A DNA stretch of 64,000 nt, taken from assembly GCA_948474755.1 (NCBI GenBank), contig CAOLHI010001140.1:124001-188000 (forward strand), read 5' to 3'. Of this stretch, positions 52,455 to 63,957 are shown piece by piece. The stretch comes from Ctenosaura bakeri (lineage: Eukaryota; Chordata; Lepidosauria; Squamata; Iguanidae). How positions within the stretch are numbered: position 1 is the first letter of the stretch; every line of letters starts with the position of its first letter. Position numbers and translations under genes: made by a program. A model generated the notes under the pieces. The model was given only the letters and a program-made list of their open reading frames with translations, was not told the DNA's origin and made no database searches.

Positions 52455-53560
52455 CGCACCAACTGCAGGGTTTGAGACTTTAGCTTAAAGGAAAGAAAGG
52501 GCGGACCAGAGAGGCCGGCGGGGAGCGAGGCTCCTTCGATCGGGGTCTGCTTCATTGCTGCTTTCTTTTCTGGGGGAGACTCTCCAGGACTCCTTGCCAC
52601 TCAGCTAGCCCTGCCCTTTGTCATGAAGAAGGTGTCCATATTAATTGCTTGGGATGCTGATTGCAAAGTGGCGGGGGAACCCGGGAATGCGTAAAATTCG
52701 GAACAGCCTTTTTCATCTCCTGTGAATGCGCAGAGCGGGGAGGGGGGGATCCTCGGTGGAAAGGACTCCCCGCCCCGCCCCAAACCCGTCTCTGCCTCTG
52801 GGTGGGTCTCTCCCCCTGCCACGAAGACCTTTCCAAGATCCTTTCTCTCCCAGGAGGAAGGCATGAGGGGGCCCCCAGCCCCGAGGGCACGGAGCATCTT
52901 CCCACTCAGGAACGGCTGCTGTTTGCACTGCGCAAAGCACAGGAACTGCGGGGCTGTATGTTGCTCGAATACAGTTAGGAGAGGGCCACAGGTGAGACCC
53001 CCGCCTCCCATCAGGGCTGCATAACGTCAATCTCCCCGTACGGAGGCGTGCGTTAATCCTTCTGTGCAATCCTTGCGCGCAATAGCAGCCTTGTGCAACC
53101 AAACCGGGCCACCAACCGGACGCACAGCCAAATGCGCACGTGCGTCCGTCTGCAACGCGCAAGGGACATCCACGCGCAATGCACAGTGAACGTTTCCACC
53201 GCCTTGAACCGAGTGCAGAGGTGGGGCATCGGACAGAAAGGCCCAACCCCTTTCCTTGGGCGGCTTGCCCGTAAGTAAGACACCCAGAGGGTTCCAGCCA
53301 CCCCCTGGCTACTGCCCTGGGGCGTCCACCCATCCGCCGTTCTCTACCACAACACCGCCTGCTGCTGCTGCTGCTAATGCCATTATCAACTGACTACACA
53401 AACGCCTGGAGGGAAAGCAGCCCACCCCTGCCGGGCTCTGGCAAGGAAGAGCGAGAGAAAAAGATCGAGAGCGAGCGCGCGTGGGATCAGATGCCTAAGG
53501 GTGACCCAGGGTGTGAGGTAGGGTGCGGGGGGAGGCTTCCTTCAACGGTGGCTGCAAAGC
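52455..53560. other. Intergenic DNA without a recognised gene
   Basis: It is mostly unique-looking sequence, with CpG-containing patches near 53080-53200 and a CTG run at 53360-53374. No gene was recognised. Confidence 0.4.
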
Positions 53561-53562
53561 TG

Positions 53563-53862
53563 AATCATAGAATTGGAAGAGACTCCAGGGGCCATCCAGT
53601 CCAACTCCCTTCTGCCATGCAGGAACCATCATCAAAGCCCTCCCTTTGACAGATGGGCATCTGGCCTCTGCTTAAAAACCTCCAAAGAAGGACCAGACTC
53701 TACCACACGCCATGGAGGCAGCAGCAGATTCCACTGCGGGACAGCTCTGACTGTCAGGAAATTCTTCCTGAGGTTCAGGTGGAATCTCCTTTCCTGTAAT
53801 TTGAACCCATTGCTCCTTGTCCTGGTCTCTGGAGCAGCGGAAAACAAGCCCACCCCCTCTTT
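53563..53862 (-). mobile_element. CR1 3' fragment
   Basis: AATCATAGAATTGGAAGAGACTCCAGGGGCCATCCAGTCCAAC through CTTGTCCTGGTCTCTGGAGCAGCGGAAAACAAGCCC, a well-preserved complement of the CR1 3' end. Confidence 0.93.
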
Positions 53863-53899
53863 GATAAGAGTACCCTGAGTGAAAGGTGACGCCCCAGCA

Positions 53900-54540
53900 T
53901 CCTCCTTCCAACCCTGAGCACATCCCATCAGCCCGTTGCCCACCCCTGGTGGCTTCAAGGCGAGCGTCGGAGCCCCCGGGAGCCTGGAGTTCGGCCGAGA
54001 GGAGCCGGCGGAAGGGAGCGGGACCCCCCCCAGGCTCCCTTTGGGCAGATCCTCCCCCGGGAGCCGCCTAATCCGATCGGCCGATTCGCTCACAGGGGAA
54101 GTCCCCGCGCAAACGCAGCGGGAGCCGTTGCTCCGGGTTGCTTTCGGGAGAGGGAGGGAAGGTGGGAGCGCGGATTCGTGGCCCGTCGGGAGATTTGCAC
54201 GTGGGCGCGCACACAACACATCGCGCCGCCCAGGGAGGGCTGACGGGGGAATCAGCGTCCCAAGTTCTGTGGCCGCCTCCGGGCGCTGACTGCAATTTCA
54301 CACCTTCCCGTTTGTAGACAAAATTTCATTTGCTCAATTCTTCATGCCCTTTCCTTGCAAAATCAATAGCGGACTGAACTTCGGCCTTGCGGAGGAGGGA
54401 ACGGAGTGGGCGCCCGGGGTCGGGGCTGCGCGGGGTCGGAAATGCTCCTGGTTGCATACCCTGAGCGCAAAGAGGAGCATCCAGGAACGGAGGGCAGGAA
54501 ATGCTGGAACGTTGGACCCCCCAGTCTGAAGAGGAGGGTT
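53900..54540. promoter_or_regulatory. Small CpG-rich patch
   Basis: CpG-dense sequence at about 53960-54290 and 54390-54450 surrounds an AT-richer stretch (54296-54370). No repeat and no coding domain was recognised. It may be regulatory, but nothing specific supports that. Confidence 0.35.
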
Positions 54541-54559
54541 CAATGCACACTTGAGCAGG

Positions 54560-54712
54560 GACGCCGAAGTCAAGTCACATTCTCTCAGCCTCAGAGGAAG
54601 GCCAAACCTCTCTGAACAAATCTTGCCGAGAAAACCCGTGATAGGTTCTCCTTAGGGTGGCATAAGTCGGAGACAACTTGAGGGCACACAACAACAACAA
54701 CAGCGACAGCAG
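54560..54712 (+). mobile_element. MIR-like SINE, 3' part
   Basis: AGTCAAGTCACATTCTCTCAGCCTCAG, then CATAAGTCGGAGACAACTTGAGGGCACACAACAACAACAAC. The tRNA-like head is missing. Confidence 0.85.
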
Positions 54713-55089
54713 GGGTGCCAGCCAAACTTTGCAGGTCCTGCAAATGTCTGTGTCTTTGTACAGTGAGTCACAGGACCCAAGAGAAAGGAGGTGAATTAGA
54801 ATTCAGCCCTGAATTTCCCCCCACTTCTGGAGTGAGGTGGTCCAGGGAAAAGGAGCCCTTGCTGTGATAATCAAGACTTGGCACTCTGGGAAGGGTGTCC
54901 CACACAGCCACGCTTGCATTTCGGAACAGGAAATTGGCAGAAAATAAAATAGGGGGATTAGTTGAAAGGATGATGGTGAAAGGAGAGAAGTAAGGGAAGT
55001 GACAGAAAGTCACCACTACATGAATTTTCAAATAAGTTGTGGTAATTAGTCTATTTGAGTATGAAAGTAGGAAAAGAAAGGAAGCCATG

Positions 55090-55440
55090 GTATGACAGGA
55101 ACACAGAGCTGGAAAAGGCCCCAAAGGCCATCTAGTCTAACTCCCCTCTGCTGATTTTCTCCTGAGGGCTGGCCCTTTAGCCTATGTCTAAAAACTTCCC
55201 ATAAAGGAGAGCCCTCCCCAGCCACGGTCTGAGGGGCTCCATTGCAGTTTCAGGCATCTCTTTCTGCCAGAAAGCCCCTTCCAGTCTTTAGTTGGAGTCT
55301 CCTTTCTTGTAACCTGAACCCACCAGTTTTGCCCCCCACCACCACCTGGAGCAGCAGAAAACAACCTTACTCTGTCTTCCATGTGACAGCCACACAGATA
55401 TTTAAAGATGATTATATCATGTCTCCTCCAGGCTAAACAT
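55090..55440 (-). mobile_element. CR1 3' fragment
   Basis: ATGACAGGAACACAGAGCTGGAAAAGGCCCC, CATCTAGTCTAACTCCCC and ACCTGGAGCAGCAGAAAACAACC, ending in ACAGATATTTAAAGATGATTATATCATG. Confidence 0.85.
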
Positions 55441-55652
55441 ACTCACAAGTAGTCTTGTCCCAGTGCAACATATTTCAGCATAAGCTTTGTTGCCACTATA
55501 AGAACTCAGCCAGCAGATTTTAAAAGGCACCCTCAATGCTGGGAGGATGCCAGCATGGTTAATGAGCAGAGTCAAGGAAGGTGTCAGAGGCACAGAAGTG
55601 GAGCCCTGTTCCAAGAGAGTAGAACAAGAAGTGGCACAAGCAGGGAGACACA

Positions 55653-56155
55653 CAGAATCCTAGAATCCTGAGAGTTGGAGGATAGCCGGAGGGCCCTCCA
55701 GTCCAACCCCCTTCTGCCAGGCAGGAAGAAAACCATCCAAGCACTCCCTTCGTTACAGATGGCCACCCAGCCTCTCTTTAAAAACCTCCAAAGAAGGAAG
55801 AAACTTCACCATACTACATGGAGGCAGCAGTAGATTCCACTGTCAAACTGCTCTTACCAACAGGAAGTCCTTCCTAATGTTTAGGTGGAAGTTCTTTTCC
55901 TATAGCTTGAAGCCAAGGCTCCATTTCCTAGTGTCTGGAGCAGCAGAAAATGAGCTTGCTTTATCTATATGACATCCCTTTAAATATTTAAACATCCTGT
56001 CACTTCTTAACCTTCTCTTTACCAGGTTCTGAGTCAGGGCTTCTCTGTGGGGTCTTTTCTAGGCACCGTGTTCCACTTCCTGACCTTCTCTTCTCCAGGC
56101 TAAACACACCCAGCTCCTTAAGTTGCTCCTCCCAGGGCTTCATGGTTTCCAGGCA
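55653..56155 (-). mobile_element. CR1 3' fragment
   Basis: CAGAATCCTAGAATCCTGAGAGTTGGAGG through CAGCAGAAAATGAGC to CCTTCTCTTCTCCAGGCTAAACACACCCAGC, the complement of a long CR1 3' region. Confidence 0.9.
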
Positions 56156-56453
56156 AATGCGTGAGGGTGAACAAAGAGACAATACAAAAAGAAGCAGATC
56201 TGAATCCCCTAGGACATGGGCCAATGGGTTCAAATTACCAGAGAAGAGACTCCGCTTAAACGTTATGAAATGCTTCTTGATTGCAAGACCTGTTCAGCAG
56301 TGGACAACCTTCAGAAGGTGGAAGATTCCTCTTTGTGGGAGGCCTTTCAACAGCAGCTGGATGGCCGCCTCTTGGGAGTGTGTCACACTGGCAAGGAGTT
56401 GGACCCAATGGCCCGTTCCCACACTCTCTCTCATGCTATGATTCCATGACATC
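56156..56453 (+). mobile_element. CR1 3' fragment
   Basis: GAGAAGAGACTCCGCTTAAACGTTATGAAATGC, CAGCAGCTGGATGGCCGCC and a tail CATGCTATGATTCCATG. It abuts the previous minus copy. Both carry their own 3' end, so they are separate insertions. Confidence 0.88.
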
Positions 56454-56749
56454 AACCTCGTTAAATGGCACAGTCAGAAGCACCCATGCTGTTGTATTTC
56501 TGCTCTCTAGGCATGGATGTGAAAGCCAGACTGTGAAAAAAGGCTGATAGGAAGAAACTTGTTGGAAATGAGCTGGGGGAGAGTCCTACGAATACCAAAG
56601 ACTGCCAAAAAGAGAAATGAATAGGTCAAGAGAACTCTCCTTAGAAGCCAAGATTACTCAGCTTAGGTTGTTGTACTTTGGACCCATGATGAGGTGAGGT
56701 GACCCATAGGGAAAGATGCTAATGCTGGAAAAGTAAAAGGTAGCAGGAG

Positions 56750-57060
56750 GAGAGGAAGGCCCCATCACAGCAGGATTGGGTTCCCCAAGGAACCACTGCT
56801 TGATGCCCTGAGTTTTCAGGACCCGGGCAGGATCTCTTGGGGGTCTCTAATTCAGAGGGCCACCGTACATCAAAGCTGACTTGATGGCAAATAGCAAGGA
56901 AAATAAGAGGATTGAATTACAGGTGGAGAGACTCGGTCAAGAAAGCCCCAAGTTTCCAAGATCCAAGCAGGGCTGTGCATAGCAGAGTCTCTTGGAGGCC
57001 CTCCTCATTTGGAGGGCTGCCATAAGTCAGAACAAATAAAAAGAACAACAGCAGATGTTG
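56750..57060 (+). mobile_element. Diverged SINE pair
   Basis: Two blocks of one type, at about 56840-56905 (CTCTAATTCAGAGGGCCACCGTACATC...GACTTGATGGCAAATAGC) and 56985-57055 (TTGGAGGGCTGCCATAAGTCAG...AAGAACAACAGC), resemble SINE 3' ends. Confidence 0.5.
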
Positions 57061-57587
57061 CTGCAATCAATAAGGACCTCTGTGAATGCACCAGAAGCAG
57101 GGTGGCTGTCTGGCTGTCTGTGGGCAGGCGGAGGAGGGATCTTCCTTCAGATGAGAGTGAATGGAGCCTTGAGTGGAGGCCATTGCAGATAAGAGGGATG
57201 GAGTCTTTGCATCTGTCTTCACTGCAGAAGAGGGTGGGGAGAAAACATAGCTCAGCTGCTTTTCATGGAGGAGGAGGCAAATTAGGAGGAGAAGGGAGGG
57301 GAACAAAGTCCTGAAGGGTTGAGAGGGAGACAAAATACAAAAGTTCTTGGAGAATGCTCAATGCAAAGCAGGTGACCTTCTACAAAACTCAGCTGGCTGA
57401 CACCAATATTGTTCTTCCTACTCAAAGATTAGCAAGCAGAGAGCATCAGGGGAGGCTGTGCTGGATCTGACCAAAAGGACCTCTCTGCTGCAGGATCCTG
57501 TTTCCCACAGTGGGCAATCCAGTCCACCTTCTCACTTCCTGGGAAGCCAAAGAGACTTCTTTGGGGGGGGCAACATCACCCTCCCAA

Positions 57588-57770
57588 GACAGCATGATGT
57601 AGTGGCTTTTGAATGGTGGACTATCAGTTTTGGAGGCCAGGGTTTGAAGCCCTGCTTAGCCACAGAAACCCACTGGATGGTCCTAAGCAAGTCACTCTCT
57701 CTCAGTCTTAGAGGAAGGCAAAGGCAAAGGCACTGAAGAAATCTTCCCAAGAAGACCTCAGTTACATCCC
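57588..57770 (+). mobile_element. MIR-like tRNA SINE
   Basis: ACAGCATGATGTAGTGGC, CCAGGGTTTGAAGCCCTGC, AAACCCACTGGATGG and CAAGTCACTCTCTCTCAG are present. The ACA tail is lost. Confidence 0.85.
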
Positions 57771-57844
57771 AGTTGGATTACTCCAACATGCTGTATTTGG
57801 GGCTGTCTTTGAGACTGTTTTTCTATCAAAAAGAGAAAAAAGAC

Positions 57845-58830
57845 AAACAATCACTGCCGAGTCAGCCTGACATCAATCCCAGGAAAGATCCTGGAGCAGA
57901 TCATTAAACAGTCAGTTTGTAATTACTTAGAAAGCAATGCTGTAATCACTAAACGTCAACATGGTTTTCTAAAAACAAGTCATGTCAGACTAATCTTATC
58001 CCTTTTTATGATAAGGCTTACAAGCTTGATAGATGAAAGGAATGCTGTAGACGTAGCATATCTTGACCTCAGTAAGGCCTTTGGTGAAGTTCCCCATGAC
58101 ATTCTTGCAGAGAAACTAGTAAAATGCTGGCTGGACAGGGCTACTGTCAGGTAGATTTGGAATTGGTTGACTGACTGAACCCAAAGGGTTCTCATCAATG
58201 GCTGCTTTTCATCCTGGAGAGAAGTGACTAGTGGGGTGCCACAGAGTTCTGTCCTGGGCCCAGGGCTATTCAGCATCTCCATCAATGACTTGGATGAAGG
58301 AGTGGAGGGCATGCTGATCAAATCTGTGATGCCACCAAATTGGGAGGGGTTGCTAATATCCCAGAGGACAGGATCTGAATTCAAAATGACCTTGACAGAT
58401 TGGAGAGCTGGGCCAAAGCTAACAAAATGAATTTCAACAGAGAGAAATGTAAGGTCCAGCACTTAGGCAGAAAAAATTGAATGCATAAATATAGGATGGG
58501 GGTCACATGGCTGGATAACAGTACGTGTGAAAGGGATCTAGGAGTCTTGGTGGACCACAAACTGAACATGAATCAGCAGTGTGATGTGGCAGCCAAGAAA
58601 GCCAATGTGATTCTTGGTTGTGTCAATAGGAGTATGGTGTCTAGATCTGCTTTGGTCAGACCCCACCTGGACTATTGTGTCCAGTTCCGGGCATCACAGT
58701 TCAGGAAGTATATTGACAATCTGGAATGTGTCCAAAGGTGGGTAACCAAATAGTAAAAACCCTGGAAATTATGAGGTGCTATGAGGAGTTGCTTAGGGAG
58801 CTGGGTATGTTTAGAGTGCAACTGATGTTA
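57845..58830 (+). mobile_element. CR1 LINE internal fragment (reverse transcriptase)
   Basis: It aligns along the RT part of the CR1 at 535-2489. Shared blocks include 'GCCTGACATCAATCCCAGGAAAGATCCTGGAGCAGATC', the DLSKAF codons near 58060-58080 and a broken catalytic region at 58315-58340. DLGVLVDHKLN follows near 58535-58565. Stops and frameshifts make it dead. The 3' end is missing beyond about 58830. Confidence 0.92.
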
Positions 58831-58874
58831 AGTGGTCCACTTCCATAATACTAGAGGGAACAGGTAGCCATGTT

Positions 58875-59220
58875 GATTGGTAGCCGTTGAAATGGGTAAC
58901 CATTACTCACACCTTGGGACAGTGAGTTCCACAGTGTAACTACATGTGTTTTTCCTGAATGTCCTGCCATTCATTTTTCTCAGATGTGACCCCAGGTTGG
59001 GCTCCAGGGTCATGAGAAGGGGAGTCCATATTGGCTGTTGTTGCTTTCTGCCACCAAACTGGCTTCGACTGATGGTGGCCCTATAAATGGGGAGCTGCCA
59101 AGAGCCCTGGTCTTTAACTGGATGTCCCTTTCAAATAAGGAAATTCCCACAAAGTTGTCTTCTAACTTTTTTTTAAAAAAGTTCTTGGGTGTTAACCATG
59201 CCCCTTCCATCAGGAAATAA
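58875..59220. mobile_element. LINE and SINE remnants
   Basis: GACAGTGAGTTCCACAGTGTAACTACATG (about 58918-58946) resembles a reptile LINE 3' region. AAACTGGCTTCGACTGATGGTGGCCCTATAAATGG (about 59055-59090) resembles a SINE core. Boundaries were not resolved. Confidence 0.45.
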
Positions 59221-60049
59221 TGTGTATATGACCGTGTTTTGGTGGGACAAATTTGAGAAGATGTGCTACTGTGACCAAGGTCACTTATGTGCTCAGGTCT
59301 TAGATCACGCTGAGGCCCTATGCACACGGGTGTTAGCTTGCATGGATGTTGGAAAAGAAAACATCAGCTAAAGACCATCTTGAGGAAGCCTGAGGAGATT
59401 GAGCTACATATCTGGGGGGGGGGCAGAGATCCCACGCTGGAGCTCCATAGCAGACGTTTCCACTTATGGAGTTAGATGCAGACTCTGCTGTACAAGCCAT
59501 GTCTTGAATAATGGCACACCTCTCACATATACAATGGGCATATGCATTTGTACGTGCGTTGGCCCTACATGTGCAACTCACCCATGAGCTGAAAGCATCC
59601 CTCCCTCATCAGATGAAAATGCCCAGCTGCTTCCGTAGGGCGTGTGTCCAATGTGCACAGGATTCCGGTCAGGGTCTGCTGTCACTGGATGCACGACCAA
59701 GGGAATGAATGGGGTGGGGAGAAGGGAAGCTCGGCCCAAGCTGGCCAGTCTGCTTCAGGCAAGGAAGCTGCAGAATGCAGACAAGAGAAAGCAGAGCATG
59801 CAGGTGGGAACCCCGGCTGGGAACCCTCGTGTACCCCTCTGTCTCTCCCCTGTTGACACCCGATCATGTGTGCCGGCACAGTGGCCCATTCCCACGCTTC
59901 CAACAGCGGCCGGGATCCCGGTGGTGACCTACACCAGGTGTCAGCCCCATTACACCAGTGTAAGTACTTTCCCACGCGCTGCTGACAGAGCCAGCCTCTC
60001 CCTCTTCGTGCGAAGGCAGCTGGGCAGCCCTCGAGCAAAGGTGGAAGGA
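59221..60049. other. Intergenic DNA without a recognised gene
   Basis: No repeat or coding domain was recognised. It leads into the CpG island. Confidence 0.4.
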
Positions 60050-61960
60050 AGGGCTTCCCAGGGCGGAAGAGGGCGACGGTGGTGCTGCCTTCCTTGGTGT
60101 GCAGCGGGAGCGCCCCCGTGCCCAGCGGGTGCCTAGGCGGGTGGGTGGGGCTGCATTTGGGAAGCAGGCAGCTGCCCTGGGGCGCCCGGCAAAGGGAGTG
60201 CGGCCGTTGCCCTCTGGATCCGAAACGTCGGCCAAAGACGCGCTCCTCCAGCCCTCAAACCAGACAGACGGCTTTAGGAGGAGACGAGAAGAAGGCTTGG
60301 AGAAGGCGGGGAGGGGGCCCTGGCGCTCTAAAGCCGGGGTCTCTCCTTGGAGCGGTCGCCGCGCCGCATCTGGAGAATCCTTGACCCAGAAGCGGAGACC
60401 GGGCCCGCCCTGCCAGGCGACTCCGGGCTCTTTCCGGCCGCCCGGAGGGGGCGGGGGCGGGGGCGAGAGGGCCGTGAGGGTGGCGGCTGCGGGGCTCCGA
60501 GCAGCTGGCCAAGGGGTTTTCCATCCTCCCGCTGGCTTCGCTCCCTCCAAGGCGGCCAGAAGCAGCAGCAGCCGCAGCAGCAGCAGCAATTGGGCCCAGA
60601 TGTCGCCCGCGCAGCTCCCGGGAAGCGGGCCGGGGAGCGCGAGAAAGAGCCCGGCGCTGCTCCTGGCGGTCGCTGCGCGCGCCTGGCCTCCGGGGTCTCT
60701 CCGTGACGGGGGGCGGCAGATGGAGCCGAGCGGCGGCCACCGCCTGGCGCGCGCCTCGGGCCCCGGGGGTGGGGGCGCTCCAGGGGAAGTCGGGAGTCCC
60801 TTCTCGCCTGGCCGGTGGGCAAAGGACGCCGCCCTCGGGGGTCGCTCTCCCCACGCCCTCCGCCGCCGCCCGGGAACGGAAGGGAGCCGGGCGACTGGCG
60901 GACGGCGGGGAAGGAGCAGCCCCGGCCGTTCGGGAAGGGTCGGCTGGCCGTCCGGGAGACCAGGGCCGAGAGACGGGGTACGGCTTTCATCCGCGGTTTC
61001 CCCGCCCCCTCCCGCTCCAGAAACACGAGCGTGGGACGAAAAGCCCGTTTTCTTGGCGGCAGACATCGGCCGGGACGCCGTTCGGCCGCTCCGAGCCCCC
61101 CGCGGGCCTTCCGACCGCGTCGCCGCCGGGGATCCACGGTTAGGCCCCTGGCGAAGGAGCGGGACCCCCAAACCCGAGCTTCCCAGGGGCCGCGGATTCG
61201 GGGGCGGGGGGAGGAGGCCTGCGGCGCCCTCCTGGCCGCGGGGCCCGTCGAGAGGAGCGGCTGCTGCGGGGTCCCGAGGCGTCTCTCCGACTGCGCTTCC
61301 TCGGTGCTCCCCGCGGCCGGAGGGCCTTCCAGGCATCGTCCCCGCGAGCCCCAGGGGGCGGGACCCCGGAAACCCTTCGGTTTCGGCCAGGCGGAAAATA
61401 CGTTTGGGGGCTTAGCCCCCTCCGCCCCCCGTTGGGAAGTGGAGAGAGAGGTCCGCTCGGGACCCGGGGCCTTCGGGATCCTTTGCCAAGGAGAGGGCGG
61501 GGAGGGCTCTGTCGCTGAGCCCCCTCCCCGTGAAGCCCCCTCCCCTTGGACACTGCCCGCCCTCCTATGAGCTGTGCTTCAGATGGGTCGCCCGTGGGGG
61601 ACGTGGGGGGGCGTGAAGAGGCGCGCGCCTCTCTTCTCTCCCCCGCAGCCGCTGCCCCTGCGCGCCGGCTCTTGCGCCCCCCGGCCCCCGGCCCCCTTCC
61701 CGCTGAGCTGCTCTGCTTTCCCCGCTCTCTCCTCTCCGCTCTGGGCCGGCGGGAGCGCGGGAGTCGTGTGGGCGCGGCAGGCAGGCCTCCCTCCCTCCCT
61801 CCCTCCCCGCTGGCCAGGAAACACCCGCTGGGGAAACCCAGGAGGGGGGCACGAGCCCCTCTCAGCCCCCAGCCCCCCCCGCGTCAGGAAGCCGCCCCGC
61901 CCCGCCCCGTGCTTCTTTTTCGCCCGCGGGCTTGGCGGCGGAGGTGACGGAGATGCTGCC
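60050..61960. promoter_or_regulatory. Large orphan CpG island
   Basis: Nearly 2 kb of CpG-dense sequence has long open frames on both strands that overlap in all phases, a sign of composition rather than coding. A Gln/Ser-coding CAG/AGC run lies at about 60562-60590. No recognisable protein domain and no consensus donor (GTAAG or GTGAG after AG) was found. It may be the promoter of a gene or non-coding RNA outside the window. Confidence 0.6.
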
Positions 61961-62155
61961 TGTCCCCAGCCGGGTCCCTCTCCCTCCCCCTCCTCTTATT
62001 TTAGGGCAAGAGGGATTCCTTGCACGCCAAAGCCTCCTGCTTTCCCACCTAAAGTCTCGCCATTTGCTCTTGCGCCATTTAAACGCATGGTCACAAATAC
62101 CTTTGGTATCCAGGCAAGTAGACCCTGCGACCCAGGGCAGGGCCTGGGGTCGTCG

Positions 62156-63030
62156 TGTTACCCTGTATTCTGGGGGTCCCGGGAGGGGCGCCCAAATAAT
62201 CAAGCAAACATACAAGATGGGGAAATCAACCCGAGCCCTCTCTTAAGCTAGGGAGAGGCAGGGTCACTTAGGAGGGGTCTTGTAACCCAATGTCTACGGG
62301 GTCAGGTCAGAAGAGGAGTCAGACAAGTTTTAAAATAGTAATAATGATAGCTTTATTAAAGGACAAACAACAGAAAAGACAACAGAAGTGCACAGCTAAC
62401 TACAAATTAGAAATGAGAGTTTTCGGGGGAAATGGGTGATACGGCACCTTCTCTCGCACTCCTAGAGAAAAGCGGAGGATTGCGGGGAAGGAAGCTCAGC
62501 ATGGTTCGCTGAGGGGAGCCCGTCAGACTGGATGGCAGCAAGGCGGGATGGAAGTCCAGAGCGATCCGAGGACGACTCGGAATCAGGGATTTTTTATAGG
62601 GTGGATTGTGCCTACAGGCCGTGCCATACTCGGTGAGAACAATGCGAGTTTGGAGCGGGACAAAGCTTTGGCAAAGGTCAAGTTTTACATGATGGGCTTA
62701 GCACAGATTTAACAATAGAGTAGCCAGTGTGCAAATGGTTTAGCATTGAGAGAGTGCCAGCTCGGGGTCGAGAGTCTTTGTGTAAAGTCGCGCTTAAGCA
62801 AGGTGTGTCTGCAGAGAGGCCCCTGAAGCAACGGAGTGGCATTAATCTGCCTGCCTAAGTGGGGATTTGGAATGCCCAACCATTACCGGCCGCGCCTGTT
62901 TACCTGCTTGTCCGGTGGCCTCGCAAACATGTGGAGCAGGGTGGCAGAGAAGGGTCAAGTGAAGGCCAAATAAGTTTGATATCAAGAGATATCTAGTGCT
63001 ATCACCGGGTATGTCTGAACCATAGTAACA
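62156..63030 (-). mobile_element. Solo LTR of an endogenous retrovirus-like element
   Basis: The termini are TGTTACC (62156) and AGTAACA (63030), flanked on both sides by GTCG, a 4-bp target duplication. On the minus strand a TATA box (complement at 62593-62598) precedes AATAAA (complement at 62352-62357). Blocks such as AACCCAATGTCTACGGGGTCAGG and CAGCAAGGCGGGATGGAAGT are shared with the LTR at 36072-36975. No internal viral genes are present. Confidence 0.88.
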
Positions 63031-63957
63031 GTCGGTCTTGTGAAAGACCCTCCCTTCCCACAGTCCTTCTCTCTCCTCCTCCATTTTTGCTTCTTCTTCC
63101 TTCCCTCCGACCATGCTTGAGAAGGTGGTGAGTTAAGAAGGAAGCTACTGTCTTCCCTGATTTAGCGGTTAGCTACTTCGGATGTCCTCTCCCCAATGCA
63201 TATGTCAATATAATGGCCGTTAGTAAACTTTTCTAACCTCGTAGCCTGAAACCGCCTAGCCTGTTCTGTTTTCTCAGTCAGTTTCAGTTCAGGGGAGCAA
63301 GGTGGAGATGGGGGCACACTTTTTCTGCAGCCCTGCAAAGGGAAGGCTGGTTCCTAACAGTTACGGCTTTCACAGAATTTCCCCGAAGGGCTAACACCCT
63401 GGGAAACTCAAACTCTCAGCGCTCTTTCCAGACTGGGTTCCTGGAGGCCAGCACACGACCTGTGTGGGGCTTCAGCCGCTCTGACCTATTTTCCCTCCCT
63501 TCCCGTTCCAAGAATATTTATGGAAACTGTGGCACAACTTTGACATTAAAGGGGGGAGGGATAAAGAAAACGAATGTCCTTCTTCAGGACTCAATTAGCC
63601 CATCAGGCTCACCCCCTGCAGACCCCTCCCCACTGCCCCCCACAGGCACCTGCAATAACATCTTTTTCCCCTTCCTGAAGGCAGACGCTGCAGGAATGGA
63701 AAAGTAAATGACGGAGTAAAGGAAACACAGCCAGGCCGCTGCCACCGCCGTGGGGTGGCGGGGGAGGGGGCTTCCCCATTGATTTGGCCAAGTCGACCTT
63801 TGAGGCCGCTTGGGGACTGTGCCTCTGAGAGGCTGGTGGGAAGCCAGGCTTGTGGGGGGGGGCTTCCAGGAGATGTCCCCCCCAAATTTCCAACCAGCCT
63901 CCTTTGCTTCACTTGGAGGAAAGGCAGCATGAGGCGTGGAGGCCTGTGGGTGTCTGA
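63031..63957. other. Intergenic DNA without a recognised gene
   Basis: No gene or clear repeat was recognised. G-rich and C-rich runs occur near 63755-63860. Confidence 0.4.

Noticed and set aside
59864..61570. Open frames of 438 and 490 codons at 60-61.4 kb on opposite strands
   Set aside because: Same reason: CpG-island composition. No domain, no Kozak-plus-donor structure and no consistent frame.
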